Source: Polaromonas sp. P2-4 (GTDB lineage Bacteria; Pseudomonadota; Gammaproteobacteria; Burkholderiales; Burkholderiaceae_C). Taken from it: a stretch of DNA of 64,000 nucleotides. The notes beneath the pieces were generated by a model that saw nothing but the letters and a program-made list of their open reading frames with translations, was not told where the DNA came from and did not search any database. A program made the position numbers and the translations under genes. The first letter of the stretch is position 1. Every line of letters starts with the position of its first letter. Location of the stretch: assembly GCA_024703855.1 (NCBI GenBank), contig CP087965.1, positions 380,001 to 444,000 of the forward strand. The letters run 5' to 3'. Below, one piece after another: positions 1 through 9,807 of the stretch.

Positions 1-425
1 ACGTCGTCGTTTTGCATGCCAAAACGCTCTGAACCGAACAAAAAAGCAACCGAATCGGGCTTTAGCCCAGTAGCTGCGGGCGCAAGTAGCTCTCCTTTTG
101 ATAGCAAATCGGTTTGACCTAGCAACTCCGCAAAATGCGCCCGCGGCGCCTTGGTGGGCGGACCAAAGTCGCGCGGCGTCATGGCGGTAGCGCACAGGTG
201 GACCATGCCATCGAGCGCTTCATCCAGCGTGGCCACAATGCGGGCGTTTTTGAGCACATCGAGCGCGCCGCTGGCCCGCTGTATGGTTTCTTCACGGTTC
301 AGCACATTGGCCCAGCGCGGCGCCACCAGCACCAGGTCGTCAAAGCCCATGACTTTCATGGCGCGCGCCGTGGCGCCCACGTTGCCGGCGTGGCTGGTGT
401 TGATCAGGACAAAACGGGTTTTCAT
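1..425 (-). CDS. trmJ: tRNA (cytidine/uridine-32-2'-O-)-methyltransferase TrmJ, partial
   Basis: The gene runs off the left edge, so only about the first 141 residues are visible. They match the start of a SPOUT-class TrmJ: the opening MKTRFVLINTSHAGNVGAT, and FLFGSERFGMQN near the edge, where the family has its conserved glycine/glutamate cofactor loop. TrmJ methylates the ribose at position 32 of several tRNAs in the cytoplasm, using S-adenosylmethionine. The start is the ATG at 423-425, 101 bp from the divergent suhB, an arrangement common in Burkholderiales. A dispersed palindromic repeat (about 56-110) sits in frame inside the gene and codes for residues ~105-122, between the N-terminal domain and the cofactor loop. 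That stretch is probably a repeat-derived insert. Identification is firm; the C-terminus is not seen. Confidence 0.88.
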   Translation of the reverse strand, partial: MKTRFVLINTSHAGNVGATARAMKVMGFDDLVLVAPRWANVLNREETIQRASGALDVLKNARIVATLDEALDGMVHLCATAMTPRDFGPPTKAPRAHFAELLGQTDLLSKGELLAPAATGLKPDSVAFLFGSERFGMQNDD

Positions 426-526
426 GGGTAAAAGTTGGGCCGTCGGGCCGAGCCGGTAAAATGGCGCTATTGTCGCCTGCCGCCCGGTTACCGGACCGCA
501 GCCCTGTCGCTCTTTCTTATTCCCAT

Positions 527-1511
527 ATGTCCAGCAATCTACACCCCATGCTCAACGTGGCCATCAAGGCTGCGCGCCGCCGGCGCCCTCATCAACCGCG
601 CCGCACTTGATGTCGAAGCGGTCCGCGTTTCGGTCAAGCAGACCAACGATTTCGTCACCGAAGTTGACCAGGCCGCTGAAGCCGCCATCATCGAAACCCT
701 GCTGACCGCCTACCCCGGCCACGGCATCCTGGCCGAAGAATCGGGCAGCGAACACGGCGCCAAAGACTCTGAGCTTGTGTGGATCATCGACCCGCTGGAC
801 GGCACCACCAACTTCATTCACGGCTTTCCGTTTTACTGCGTCAGCATTGCACTGGCCGTGCGGGGCAAGATTGAGCAGGCCGTGGTGTATGACCCGACCC
901 GCAACGACATTTACAGCGCCAGCAAAGGGCGCGGCGCCTATGTCAACGACCGTCGCCTGCGCGTGGGCAAACGCACCCGTCTGCAGGAATGCCTGATCTC
1001 CACCGGCTTCCCCTACCGCCCCGGTGACAAGCTCAAGCCCTACCTCAACATGCTCGGCGAAGTCATGAGCCAGTGCGCTGGTGTGCGTCGCCCCGGCGCA
1101 GCGGCCCTCGATCTGGCCTATGTGGCGGCCGGCTTGACCGACGGATTTTTTGAAGCCGGATTGCAGCCCTGGGACGTGGCGGCCGGCTCGCTGCTGGTCA
1201 CCGAAGCCGGTGGCCTGATTGGCAACTTCACCGGCGAAAGCGATTTCATGGACCAGGGCGAATGCGTGGCCGGCAACCCGCGCATTTACGGCCAGCTGGT
1301 GACCACACTGGGCAAGTACAGCAAATTCGCCGGCGCCGGCGACAAGGCCACGGTACGCCAGGCCGCCATGGCCATCAGCGAGGCCGCCGCAGTTGACAGC
1401 GACACGCCCGCCGCGCCCATCGCCGAAAAAACCACCCTCAAGGCCAAGCGCATCAAGGCAGCAGGCAGCATGGGCACGCCAGACACCAAGGTGCCAGACG
1501 CGCCGTTTTAA
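527..1511 (+). CDS. suhB: Inositol-1-monophosphatase family protein SuhB (frameshifted)
   Basis: This is a Mg-dependent inositol monophosphatase-family enzyme; in proteobacteria SuhB also acts with the NusA/NusG antitermination machinery on rRNA operons. The hallmark motifs are present: LAEESG (metal-binding Glu), [12 protein letters not shown] (motif 1) and [15 protein letters not shown] (motif 2). The C-terminus carries about 50 extra Ala/Lys/Pro-rich residues compared with the ~267-residue E. coli protein. I chose the ATG at 527 ([18 protein letters not shown]), which agrees with the family N-terminus, but a two-base loss near 570 (in GCGCGCCGCCGGCGCC) throws it out of frame with the rest. 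Upstream in-frame sequence of the main frame is not SuhB-like. The indel is probably a sequence error. Confidence in the family is high and in the start moderate. Confidence 0.85.
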
Positions 1512-1519
1512 GGTTTCAA

Positions 1520-1542
1520 GCGGAGGGGCGCAGCGCCCTCCT
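1520..1542 (+). terminator. GC-rich hairpin after suhB
   Basis: GGAGGGGCG and CGCCCTCC form a short, strong stem a few bases past the suhB stop. There is no T-run directly after it, so termination is plausible but not certain. It separates suhB from mutS. Confidence 0.4.
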
Positions 1543-1636
1543 GCCGGGCACTGCGCAGGCATCACAAAGTTTGGATATGCCCGGATAAGTCATTGAGATT
1601 TGAAGTTTTTAAAATTTCCCCAATGGAATCCAGGCT

Positions 1637-4252
1637 TTGCAAGAAAAAAATCCACTGAATCAACCGCTTGCTGGCGATGTGAAGTCGGGCCACACGCCGA
1701 TGATGCAGCAGTATTTCGCCCTCAAGGCGGACTACCCCTGACACGCTGGTGTTCTACCGCATGGGCGACTTTTATGAGGTCTTTTTGGCGATGCCGAAAA
1801 GCCGCGCGCCTGCTCGACATCACGCTGACGCGGCGCGGCCAGTCGGGCGGTGAGCCGGTGGTAATGGCCGGCGTGCCCTTTCATTCCCTCGAAGGCTACC
1901 TGGCCAAACTCATCAAGCTCGGTGAGTCGGTGGCGATTTGCGAGCAGGTCGGCGACGTCGCCACCAGCAAAGGCCCGGTCGAGCGCAAGGTGGTGCGGGT
2001 GGTGACGCCCGGTACGCTGACCGACACCGAACTGCTCAACGACAAGGCCGAATCGATTTTGCTGGCCGTACACCAGGGCGCACGCAACACCTGCGGCCTG
2101 GCCTGGCTCAGCGTCACGCAGGGTGAGATTCACCTGGCCCATTGCGCCAATGACGAGCTGGAAACCTGGCTGGCCCGCATTGCGCCCAGCGAGCTGCTTT
2201 ACAACATCGACGTGACGCCCGCCTTTGAGTTGCGCCTGCAAGGCCAGCGCTGCGCGGCCAGCGCCCGCCCCGCCTGGCAATTTGATGCAGCCCTCGGTGC
2301 ACGCCGCCTGCTGGAGCAGCTCAAGGTGGCCTCGCTGGCTTCGTGGAATGCTGAGGCCATGGGCGAAGCGCACGCTGCCGCCTCCGCGCTGCTGGGCTAT
2401 GCCGAGCACACGCAGGGCCGGGCGCTGCCGCATGTGCAGGGCCTGCAGGTGGTGCGCTCGGGCGAGCTGATTGAGCTGCCGCCCACCACGCGGCGCAACC
2501 TCGAACTCACGCAAACCCTGCGCGGTGAAGATTCACCCACGCTGTTTTCTTTGCTCGACACCTGCACCACCGGCATGGGCAGCCGGGCGCTGAAAAGCTG
2601 GCTGCTGAGCCCGCGCCGCGACCGCGCCCAGGCCGCCGCACGGCTCGAAGCCATCAGCGATTTGTGCGCTGGCGCGCAGCAAACATTGCGCACCCGCCTC
2701 AAGGGCAGCAGCGACGTGGAACGCATAACGGCCCGCATTGCGCTGCGCCAGGTGCGGCCCCGCGAGCTGATTGCCCTGCGCCAGACGCTACAAAAAACAG
2801 AGCTGCTTGCGCCCGTAAATACTGGGTTAGCGGCACTTTTGACTAAAATTTTTGAAGACTTGCAGCCCCCTTCGGGTTGCGCGGAACTGCTGGGCCGCTA
2901 TGTGCTCGACGAGCCCGCGGCGCTGATTCGTGACGGCGGCGTCATCAACCACGGCTGCGATGCCGACCTGGACGAGCTGCGCGGCATACAGACCAATTGC
3001 GACGCGTTTTTGCTCGACTTGGAAGGCCGCGAAAAAGCCCGCACCGGCATAACCAACCTGCGTGTGCAGTTCAACAAGGTGCACGGCTTTTACATCGAGG
3101 TCACGCAGGGCCAGCTCGACAAGGTGCCCGACGACTACCGCCGCCGCCAGACCCTGAAAAACGCCGAACGCTACATCACGCCCGAACTCAAGACCTTTGA
3201 AGACAAGGCGCTGTCGGCGCAGGAGCGCGCACTGGCGCGCGAGAAATGGCTGTACGAGCAGCTGCTGGACCAGCTGCAGGACTTCATACCAGCCCTGAGC
3301 CGGCTGGCCCGCGCCCTCGCCTCGCTCGACGCCCTGTGTGCGCTGGCCGAGCGTTCGCTGACGCTGAACTGGGCCGCCCCGGTGTTTGTCAAAGAGCCGT
3401 GCATAGACATCACCCAAGGCAGGCACCCAGTGGTTGAAGCGCGGCTGGCCGAAACCGGCGGGGGCTCGTTCATTGCCAACGACTGCGGCATGAACGGCAA
3501 AAGCCGCATGCAGGTCATCACCGGCCCCAACATGGGCGGCAAGTCCACCTACATGCGCCAGGTCGCGCTGATTGTGCTGCTGGCCAGCGTGGGCTCTTAT
3601 GTGCCGGCCAGCCGTTGCCGGCTCGGGCCCATAGACGCCATCCACACCCGCATAGGTGCGGCCGACGACGTGGCCAACGCGCAGTCCACCTTCATGCTGG
3701 AGATGACCGAGGCGGCGCAAATCCTGCACACCGCCACCCCGCATTCGCTGGTGCTGATGGATGAAATCGGCCGTGGCACCTCGACCTTTGACGGCTTGGC
3801 GCTGGCGGGTGGCATTGCCGCTTACCTGCACAACAAAACCCAGGCCTTCACCCTGTTTGCCACGCACTACTTTGAGCTGACCGAATTCCCGGCGCAACAC
3901 CACGGCGCCATCAACGTTCACGTGAGCGCAGTGGAGTCGGGGGCCAATATTGTGTTTTTGCACCATATCGAGCCCGGCCCCGCCAGCAAGAGCTACGGCA
4001 TTGCCGTGGCCAAACTCGCCGGTGTGCCCACGGCGGTGGTCAACCATGCCCGCCACGCGCTAAATGCGTTGGAAACCCAGCAGAGCGAAACGCGCGCCCA
4101 GGTCGACTTGTTTGCCGCACCACCCGAAACGGCGGCGCCCTGAACCCTGTGCAGCCCTCAAGGCATTGGGTACCATTAACCCTGACACGCTAAGCCCGCG
4201 TGAAGCGCTGGATGCGCTCTACCAGCTGAAAAAGCTGTCGGCCCTGGCCTAA
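1637..4252 (+). CDS. mutS: DNA mismatch repair ATPase MutS (three frameshifts)
   Basis: MutS recognises mismatches and small loops and recruits MutL. I read the start as TTG at 1637 ([19 protein letters not shown]), since this gives the expected N-terminus with the mismatch-binding [12 protein letters not shown] segment. Walker A is [13 protein letters not shown] (~residue 628), Walker B with signature is [14 protein letters not shown] (~708), then FATHYFEL. Three indels break the frame: an extra T at ~1738, lost bases in the T-run and A-run at ~1787-1800, and one near 4110-4141. The last makes an early stop at 4143, but the family C-terminus ([15 protein letters not shown]) continues in another frame to 4252. 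A dispersed palindromic repeat lies in frame at about 2788-2850. If the indels were real, the strain would be a mutator; homopolymer miscalls are more likely. Confidence 0.9.
2788..2850 (+). repeat. Dispersed palindromic repeat inside mutS
   Basis: This is a copy of the window-wide family (GCTAT-like arm, AGCTGCTTGCGC core, then CTGGGTTAG box). It is read through in frame and adds about 20 residues ([20 protein letters not shown]) between MutS core segments. Confidence 0.65.
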
Positions 4253-4269
4253 CCTTTACCCGAACTGCC

Positions 4270-5098
4270 ATGACTTATTGCACTGCCATCAAACTGAATG
4301 CCGGGCTGGTATTTTTGTCAGACTCCCGCACCAATGCCGGACTCGACCACATCAGCACCTTCCGCAAAATGATCGTCTACGAAAAAGCAGGCGACCGTTT
4401 CATGGTGCTGCTGACCGCTGGCAACCTGTCGATCTCGCAATCGGTGCGCGAGATTCTTCAGATCGAGCACATCAAGGATGCTGAAACCGGCGAGTCCATC
4501 ACCATCTGGAACGCCAAAAGCATGTTTGACGCCGCCCGCGTGCTGGGCTCGGCCATACGCCACGTCTATGACCGCGATGCCGACGCCCTGAGAAATGCCG
4601 ATGTCGACTTCAATGTCTCGCTGATCTTTGGTGGCCAGATTCGCGGTGAAGGCATGCGCCTGTTCCAGATGTATTCGGCCGGCAACTTCATTGAAGCGAC
4701 GGGTGAAACGCCTTACTTCCAGGTGGGCGAATCAAAATACGGCAAGCCGGTGCTCGACCGCGTCATCACCCCCCGAGACACCGCTGGCGGAAGCCGCCAA
4801 ATGCGCACTGGTGTCGATGGACTCGACCATGAAGTCCAACCTCTCGGTGGGCATGCCGCTGGACCTGGTGGTGTATGAGGTGGACAGCTTCCAGAGCGAC
4901 AAGGTGGTGTGCATTGACAGCAGCAACCCCTACTACTCGATGCTGCACAACAGCTGGGGGCAAAAGCTGCGCGAAGTGTTTGACAGCATTGAAGACCCGG
5001 TGTGGGACGACGCGCACACCGACATTCCGCTGAAAATGCCGGCCAGCCGCAACGAGCCGCTCAAGAAAATCAGCAACCCCAACGAGAAGCTGATCTAG
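4270..5098 (+). CDS. Proteasome-related N-terminal-nucleophile protease Anbu (frameshifted)
   Basis: This is a bacterial proteasome homologue of the Anbu family (COG3484 type), related to HslV. The protein begins MTYCTAIKLNAGLVFLSDSR; Thr2 becomes the catalytic N-terminal threonine after Met removal, with the conserved Asp/Arg in SDSRTNAG and Lys in FRKM. The frame breaks in a C-run at about 4775-4785 and resumes as PLAEAAKCALVSMDSTMKSN through to the stop at 5098, giving about 275 residues, close to family length. Elsewhere Anbu usually travels with an alpha-E protein, an ATP-grasp ligase and a transglutaminase-like protease; none of these is here. Its neighbours are mutS and a small hydrolase, so it may be an orphan copy. 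Substrate unknown. Confidence 0.8.
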
Positions 5099-5099
5099 G

Positions 5100-5933
5100 G
5101 TGCCCTCCTCTACCAAACCTCTCATCATCTTCTCGCACGGCAACAGCTTTCCGGCCAGCACCTACGGCGTGCTGTTCAAAAGCCTCCGGGCCCGTGGTTT
5201 TCAGGTCAAGGCGATTGAAAAATTTGGCCATGACCCGCGTTACCCGGTCACCAGCAACTGGCCGCACCTGGTGCAGCAGCTCGCCGATTTCAGCAGCCAG
5301 GAGGTCGAAAAATCCGGCCAGCCGGCTTTTCTGGTCGGTCACTCGCTGGGCGGCTTTTTAAGCCTGATGTGCGCCGCCCGCAATCCCGTGCTGGGCGGTC
5401 AGCCGGTCAAGGGCGTGCTGCTGATTGACTCGCCGATTCTGGGTGGCTGGCGCGCCGCCGCGCTGAGCGTGGCCAAACGCGCCCAGCTGGTGGGCTCCAT
5501 CTCGCCCGGCGCCATCAGCCGCAAACGCAAGCACCAGTGGCTGGGCCGTGATGAAGTGCTGGCGCATTTCCGCAGCAAAAAAGCCTTTGCCCAGTGGGAC
5601 GAGCAGGTGCTGATTGACTACATCGAGCACGGCACGCACGATGACCCGGCCGGGCAGCGCCTGTTGAGCTTTGACCGCGATGTGGAAACCAGCATCTACA
5701 ACACCCTGCCCGACAACCTGGAGCGCCTGCTAAAAGCAAATCCGCTTAAATGCCCGGTGGCGTTCATTGGCGGGCGGCAGTCGGCCGAGATGAAGCAGGT
5801 GGGCATGGCGATGACCGAACAGGTCACCAAAGGCCGCATCATGATGCTGGACGGCAGCCATTTGTTTCCGATGGAAAAGCCTGAGGCCACGGCGGCGGCC
5901 ATCGAGGCGGCTTTGCGGAATTTTGCTGATTAA
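5100..5933 (+). CDS. Alpha/beta hydrolase
   Basis: This is a serine hydrolase of the alpha/beta fold, 277 residues. The oxyanion segment FSHGNSF lies at ~10-16, the nucleophile elbow LVGHSLGGF at ~79-87 with the catalytic Ser, and a C-terminal MLDGSHLFPMEKP supplies the likely catalytic His. The start is GTG at 5100, one base after the Anbu stop codon, so the two are probably translationally coupled. No signal peptide is seen, so it is cytoplasmic. The substrate cannot be told from sequence; close relatives are annotated only as esterases or hydrolases. The gene is intact, unlike both upstream neighbours. Confidence 0.8.
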   Translation: MPSSTKPLIIFSHGNSFPASTYGVLFKSLRARGFQVKAIEKFGHDPRYPVTSNWPHLVQQLADFSSQEVEKSGQPAFLVGHSLGGFLSLMCAARNPVLGGQPVKGVLLIDSPILGGWRAAALSVAKRAQLVGSISPGAISRKRKHQWLGRDEVLAHFRSKKAFAQWDEQVLIDYIEHGTHDDPAGQRLLSFDRDVETSIYNTLPDNLERLLKANPLKCPVAFIGGRQSAEMKQVGMAMTEQVTKGRIMMLDGSHLFPMEKPEATAAAIEAALRNFAD

Positions 5934-5940
5934 CGTCGAG

Positions 5941-6511
5941 GGTTGGTTTTGCTGAGGGTGGCTGGCCGGGGGTAGCCCGGCGGCTAGTCACTTTCTTTTG
6001 CTTCGCCAAAAGAAAGTAACCAAAGAAAAGGCGACCCGCAGTCTGGGTCCCTGCGCTTCGCTACGGGCAACCTGCGCTGCTCGATTCCGGCGGGGGTCCG
6101 CAGAACTCGCTTCGCTCAAACAACTGCGGCCCTGATCCCGCCTCCATCTGCGCTGCTCGGCCCAGCCAGGACGGGGTGGGGACCAAATACAAGAGACAAA
6201 CAAGAACACGCCGTGGCGTGTCCTTGTGGTTTTCGGTATCCGGTTTTGGTTTCGGCTGTTTGCCTTAAACCCCCTTCTGGCTGCGCCGAGGAGCGCAGGG
6301 CCAGGCGGATCAGGGCTCGCGATTGTCTGAGCCGCAGGCGAGTTCGAGCGAGACCCCGACTGGACCGAGCACCGCAGGTTGCCCGGAGCGAAGCGCAGGG
6401 ACGCAGACAGTAGGGTCGCCTTTCTTTTGCTTACTTTTCTTTGGCGAAGCAAAGAAAAGTGAGTAGCCGCCGGGCTACCCCCGGCCAGCAACCCTCAGCA
6501 AAGCCAACTAC
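5941..6511. repeat. Long inverted repeat filling the gap between hydrolase and IclR gene
   Basis: The left arm (about 5941-6150) and right arm (about 6300-6511) are inverted copies with few mismatches over at least ~145 bp. Shared parts are the outer GTAGCCCGGCGGCTA, the nested CTTTTGCTTCGCCAAAAG palindrome, GGCGACCC, and CCCTGCGCTTCGCT. The ~150 bp between the arms shows no credible gene. The composition is that of a repeat cassette common in Burkholderiales intergenic regions. No transposase is present, so it could be a non-autonomous element or a pair of converging repeat units. Confidence 0.75.
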
Positions 6512-6529
6512 CCCAACCCAAAAACCGCC

Positions 6530-7361
6530 CTACAAAATATCCGCAGCCGAAAGCGCCGGCGTCTCCGCAATCCGCGCTGAAATCGTGCGGCACGCCTCCA
6601 GCAGCGGTGCCACATAGGCCTGTTCCGGGTCTTCCTTCTGCCGGAACATCAGCGTGCTGACGCTGATCGCCGCCACCGGCACCCCGCGACTGCCCACAAT
6701 GGCTGCGCCAAAACAGTAAATACCGGCTTCATTTTCTTCGCTGTCCACTGACCAGCCGCGCTCCCGCGTGACCTGCAACTGTGTGCGCAGATCGGCCAGT
6801 TCGACCACGGTATGGGCGGTGTAGCGTGGCAGCGGCAAATTCTTGAGCAACGGGTCCAGCGTGGCCGCATCCAGCGCCGCCATATAGGCCTTGCCCACCG
6901 CCGTGGAATGCAGTGACACGCTGGTGCCAATGCGCGAGGCCATGCGCACCGCGCTCGGGCTTTCCAGTTTTTCGATGTAGACCATAGTGGTGCCATTGGG
7001 CACCGCCAGGTGCACGGTTTCCCCCGTGACATCGCGCAGCCGCTTGAGCTCGTCCACCGCCGCCAGCCGGAGCTCTGAACGGCCCCAGCTGCGGCTGGCC
7101 AGCTGAATGAGCCGGGGCCCCAACGCAAGCGAAGCGCCGCGGGTGTTCTCTACCAGCAGCCGCTCGGCCAGCAGGGCGGCCACAATGCGATGCACTGTCG
7201 GGCGCGGGTAACCGCTGGCCCGCATCAAGGCGCCGACGTTGAGCGGCTCGCTCAGAATCGGCCACCAGTTGCAGCACGTGCATGAACTTGGAAAACGATG
7301 CCGTGCCCGCGACTTGGGACAGGGCGGGCGTTGAAGCAGCGGGCGGCCGGGAAGCGGGCAT
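6530..7361 (-). CDS. IclR-family transcriptional regulator (frameshifted)
   Basis: The N-terminal winged helix reads MHVLQLVADSE then PLNVGALMRASGYPRPTVHR. The C-terminal effector-binding domain follows with the usual VHLAVPNGTTMVYIEKLE, STAVGKAYMA and GIYCFGAAI blocks. The start at 7361 (MPASRPPAAS) fits the family; a small indel near 7245 (GAGCGAGCCGCTC) shifts the frame between helix 1 and helix 2. It lies last in a same-strand run with an SDR, a TctC receptor and a cupin, so it probably controls that catabolic cluster in response to an aromatic or carboxylate effector. A candidate operator lies upstream of the cupin at 10348-10376. The family is firm; the effector is unknown. Confidence 0.82.
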
Positions 7362-7430
7362 GGGCAGGACGATCTGTGGTGAGAGCAGGGATAGGGCGGA
7401 TTATCCATGCCGGCCCGGCCCGCGGCCCCG

Positions 7431-8149
7431 TCAGGACACCATGTAGCCGCCATCGACTGGCAGGATCACACCGGTCATGAAGGCTGCCGCTGGCGTGCAG
7501 AGGAACATCGCGGCTTGGGCCACATCGGCCGGGGTACCCCAGCGGCCCAGCGGCGTGCGCGCCAGGATGGGGCCGGCGCGCGCCGGGTCGTCCTGCAGCG
7601 CCTGCGTCAGCGGTGTGGCAATCCAGCCGGGCGCGATGGCGTTGACACGGATGCCGTCGGCCGCATAGGCAATGGCCAGCGACTTGGTGAGTTGCGCCAC
7701 CCCGCCCTTGCTGGCCGCATAGCCCGGCACCAGCCCGCCGCCAAAAAGCTCAGCATGGAGGCGGTGTTGACGATGCAGCCGCGGCTGGCTTTGAGCCGTT
7801 CGCGCGTGGCGCTGCAGACCCGCATGGTGCCGGTCAGGTTGACGGCCAGCACCTGCTCAAACACCTCCAGCTCATGCTCGGCGCCGCGTTTGATGATGCC
7901 GGCGCAGTTAAAAACGATGTCGAGCCGGTCCAAACCGGCCAGCGCCGCATCGAGGCTCTGCGCCGAGGTCACGTTGGCCTGCCGCACGTTGACGGCAGCG
8001 TCCAGCGTGCCGTCGCCCGGCCCCAGCCCGAGGGCCGTGACCTCGGCACCCAGCGCCGCCAGATGGTTGGCAATGACGGCGCCTATGCCCTGGGTCGCAC
8101 CGGCGACCAGCGCCCGTTTGCCCTTGAAGAGTGCTGCCTGGTAAGTCAT
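7431..8149 (-). CDS. Short-chain dehydrogenase/reductase (frameshifted)
   Basis: This is a classical SDR of about 240 residues. The cofactor motif is AGATQGIG (~16-23), the structural NAG is NCAG, the catalytic Ser lies in VNTASMLS, and YAASK carries Tyr and Lys. The C-terminus LPVDGGYMVS is typical of FabG-like enzymes. The frame breaks at about 7735-7742, between SFLAAG and PGYAASKG, by a small indel. The start is ATG at 8149. It is cytoplasmic, with NAD(P)H as cofactor. Position between the IclR gene and the TctC receptor suggests an oxidation step for the compound bound by that receptor. The actual substrate is unknown. Confidence 0.82.
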
Positions 8150-8580
8150 GAGGATTCCTGGGTTGTCGGATAGGTATAAAACCGGCCGTGCCAGCGCAGG
8201 ACGGTCACCGCTACGCTATTAAAACAATAGCTTCTTGTGGCCTGTACTGACTGGGCCAGAGGCCTTTTCTCTCAATATTTGCAACTACTCATCTCAATGC
8301 GTGCGATACGCTTTTCTTGCTCCCTCGCCCTTTGGGAGAGGGTTGGGGTGAGGGCCAGCGGCGTATAAAAAAGCTGCAGTCTTTTGCATCGGTCGCGGCC
8401 CCCATCCCAGCCCCACGTGTTGCAGTGAGACACTGCGACTCTTCCCCCGTCCAAGTCCGCGCAGGCGGACTCGGAGCCGCGGGCCTCAGCCCCAAAGGCG
8501 GGAAGGAGTAAAACGGGGAAACATCGCTGTTCAAGCGGCAGGACTGACTAGTTACCAATATTTTGAAAAAATGTGCTCGC
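8150..8580. repeat. Repeat-filled spacer, no gene
   Basis: No credible gene is seen. At about 8212-8262 there is a dispersed palindromic repeat (GCTATT...AATAGCT and a GGGCCAGAGGCC box). At 8318-8355 there is a second unrelated palindrome (CTCGCCCTTTGGGAGAGGG followed by TTGGGGTGAGGG), a widespread intergenic type. The rest is unassigned. Confidence 0.6.
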
Positions 8581-9567
8581 CTAGTTCTTGATGTTGAGTT
8601 TGCCCATCAGGGTCTTGAAGTAAGCGCTGTCCTTGGCCATGTTGGCCTTGAAAGCCGCTTCATCGGCATAGGAAAAGCCCAGGTTCTGCTTTTCCAGCAC
8701 CTCGCGGAATGCCGGCTCGCTGGACGCCTTCAGGGTCACATTCTTGAGGTAAGCCACGACTTCAAGCGGCGTGTTCTTGGGCGCCGCAAGGCTGCGCCAG
8801 GTGCCGATGCTCAGGTCGATGTTGCGCTCTTTCAGCGTAGGCACTTTCTCGAAACCCTTGACGCGCTGGTCCGCCATGACGGCCAGGGTCTTGAGCTTGC
8901 CGGCCTGCACGTAGGTCGTCACTTCCGCAGGGCTCACGGCCACCGAGTCCACATGCCCGCCCAGCAGTGCCAGCACGGCCGGTCCGGCGCCCTGGAAAGG
9001 AATGTGGTTGAACTTCACCTGGGTCTTGTCTTCCAGCGCCGCAGCGGCCAGGTGCCAGATCGAGCCATTGCCGGCATTGCCCACACCCACCTTGCCACTG
9101 TCCTTGCGGGCGGCCTCGAGGAATTCCTCGATGGTGTTCCAGGGCGCATCGGCGCGCACCGTGATGGCGGCCTGGTCGGCGTTCAGGCGCGCGATCGGCG
9201 TGAAGTCGTCGTAGGTGAACTTGGCCAGGCCCATGTGCGGCAGCGTGGTGACTTCCACCGTGACCACGGCCAGCCGGTAGCCGTCGGGTTTGGCATTGAT
9301 CACGTCCTGCCAGCCGATGGCGCCGCTGGCGCCGGGTTTGTTGACGATGACCATGCTTTGCGGCATGTGCTTGCGCGTGGCGTCGGCAAAAGCGCGTGCC
9401 AGCGCATCGGTGCCACCGCCCGGCTGGAAGGGCACGACCAGCTCGACGGGACGGTTAGGAAAGTCACGGACCTGAGCCGCGGCGTTGCCGGAAAGGCCCA
9501 CCGTCAAGGCCATGGCGGCGGATACGGTTGCCAGGGTGGCCAGACGGCGCGTTGGATTGATGCTCAT
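8581..9567 (-). CDS. Tripartite tricarboxylate transporter (Bug/TctC) periplasmic receptor
   Basis: This is an extracytoplasmic solute receptor of the Bug family, about 328 residues. The signal peptide spans ~1-30 (ATVSAAMALTVGLSGNAAAQ). The family motifs follow: FPNRPVELVVPFQPGGGTDA, VIVNKPGASGAIGW, and the later HIPFQGAGPA. The start is ATG at 9567 with AGGAG just upstream, preferred over longer upstream readings that run into an SDR fragment. Bug receptors are very numerous in Comamonadaceae and often work without their own TctAB membrane partners; none is nearby. The ligand is probably a carboxylate linked to the pathway of the flanking cupin and SDR, but this is only inferred. Confidence 0.9.
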   Translation of the reverse strand: MSINPTRRLATLATVSAAMALTVGLSGNAAAQVRDFPNRPVELVVPFQPGGGTDALARAFADATRKHMPQSMVIVNKPGASGAIGWQDVINAKPDGYRLAVVTVEVTTLPHMGLAKFTYDDFTPIARLNADQAAITVRADAPWNTIEEFLEAARKDSGKVGVGNAGNGSIWHLAAAALEDKTQVKFNHIPFQGAGPAVLALLGGHVDSVAVSPAEVTTYVQAGKLKTLAVMADQRVKGFEKVPTLKERNIDLSIGTWRSLAAPKNTPLEVVAYLKNVTLKASSEPAFREVLEKQNLGFSYADEAAFKANMAKDSAYFKTLMGKLNIKN

Positions 9568-9619
9568 GGAAAAGTCTCCTCTAGGGGTGGTGGTTGAAAG
9601 TTGAATCAGGGGAGCGCTG

Positions 9620-9805
9620 CGCCTGCTTTCAGTACGTCCGCGCCCGCCGGAAAGGTCAAAACCGGCGCTGTTGACCAGAAAATCAATACGCCCGAATCGC
9701 TCGGCCGTCTCAAGGGCGGCGCGCTCCACGCCCAGCCGCTCGGTCACCGCCCGTGACCACCGCCACGCTGCCCGCAAAGTCGTACTGCGCTGTTGCGTAA
9801 GCCAT
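9620..9805 (-). pseudogene. Remnant of a short-chain dehydrogenase with internal deletion
   Basis: The start MAYATAQYDFAGSVAVVTGG is an SDR N-terminus ending in the cofactor motif. After a few residues the frame changes and the text jumps to LETAERFGRIDFLVNSAG, the NAG segment that normally lies about 70 residues further on. The C-terminal half, including YxxxK, is missing. So the middle and end of the gene have been deleted. The start overlaps the cupin stop region by position (9805 against 9808), as in an operon. It could also be an assembly deletion. Confidence 0.65.
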
Positions 9806-9807
9806 GG

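Noticed and set aside
564..1565. 333-codon open frame on the minus strand opposite suhB
   Set aside because: It is the antisense of a gene with clear motifs; long antisense frames are expected at this GC, and its text has no family-like pattern.
2827..4056. 409-codon open frame opposite mutS
   Set aside because: It mirrors MutS codons (His/Gly-rich text), has no ribosome site, and overlaps the Walker motifs of the real gene.
4775..4790. Programmed frameshifting in Anbu, mutS or glnS
   Set aside because: There are no slippery heptamers with downstream pseudoknots, and the number and spread of shifts fit sequence errors.
7298..7480. Small plus-strand frame at the iclR start
   Set aside because: It is antisense to the regulator's N-terminus and to the SDR end, with no start signals.
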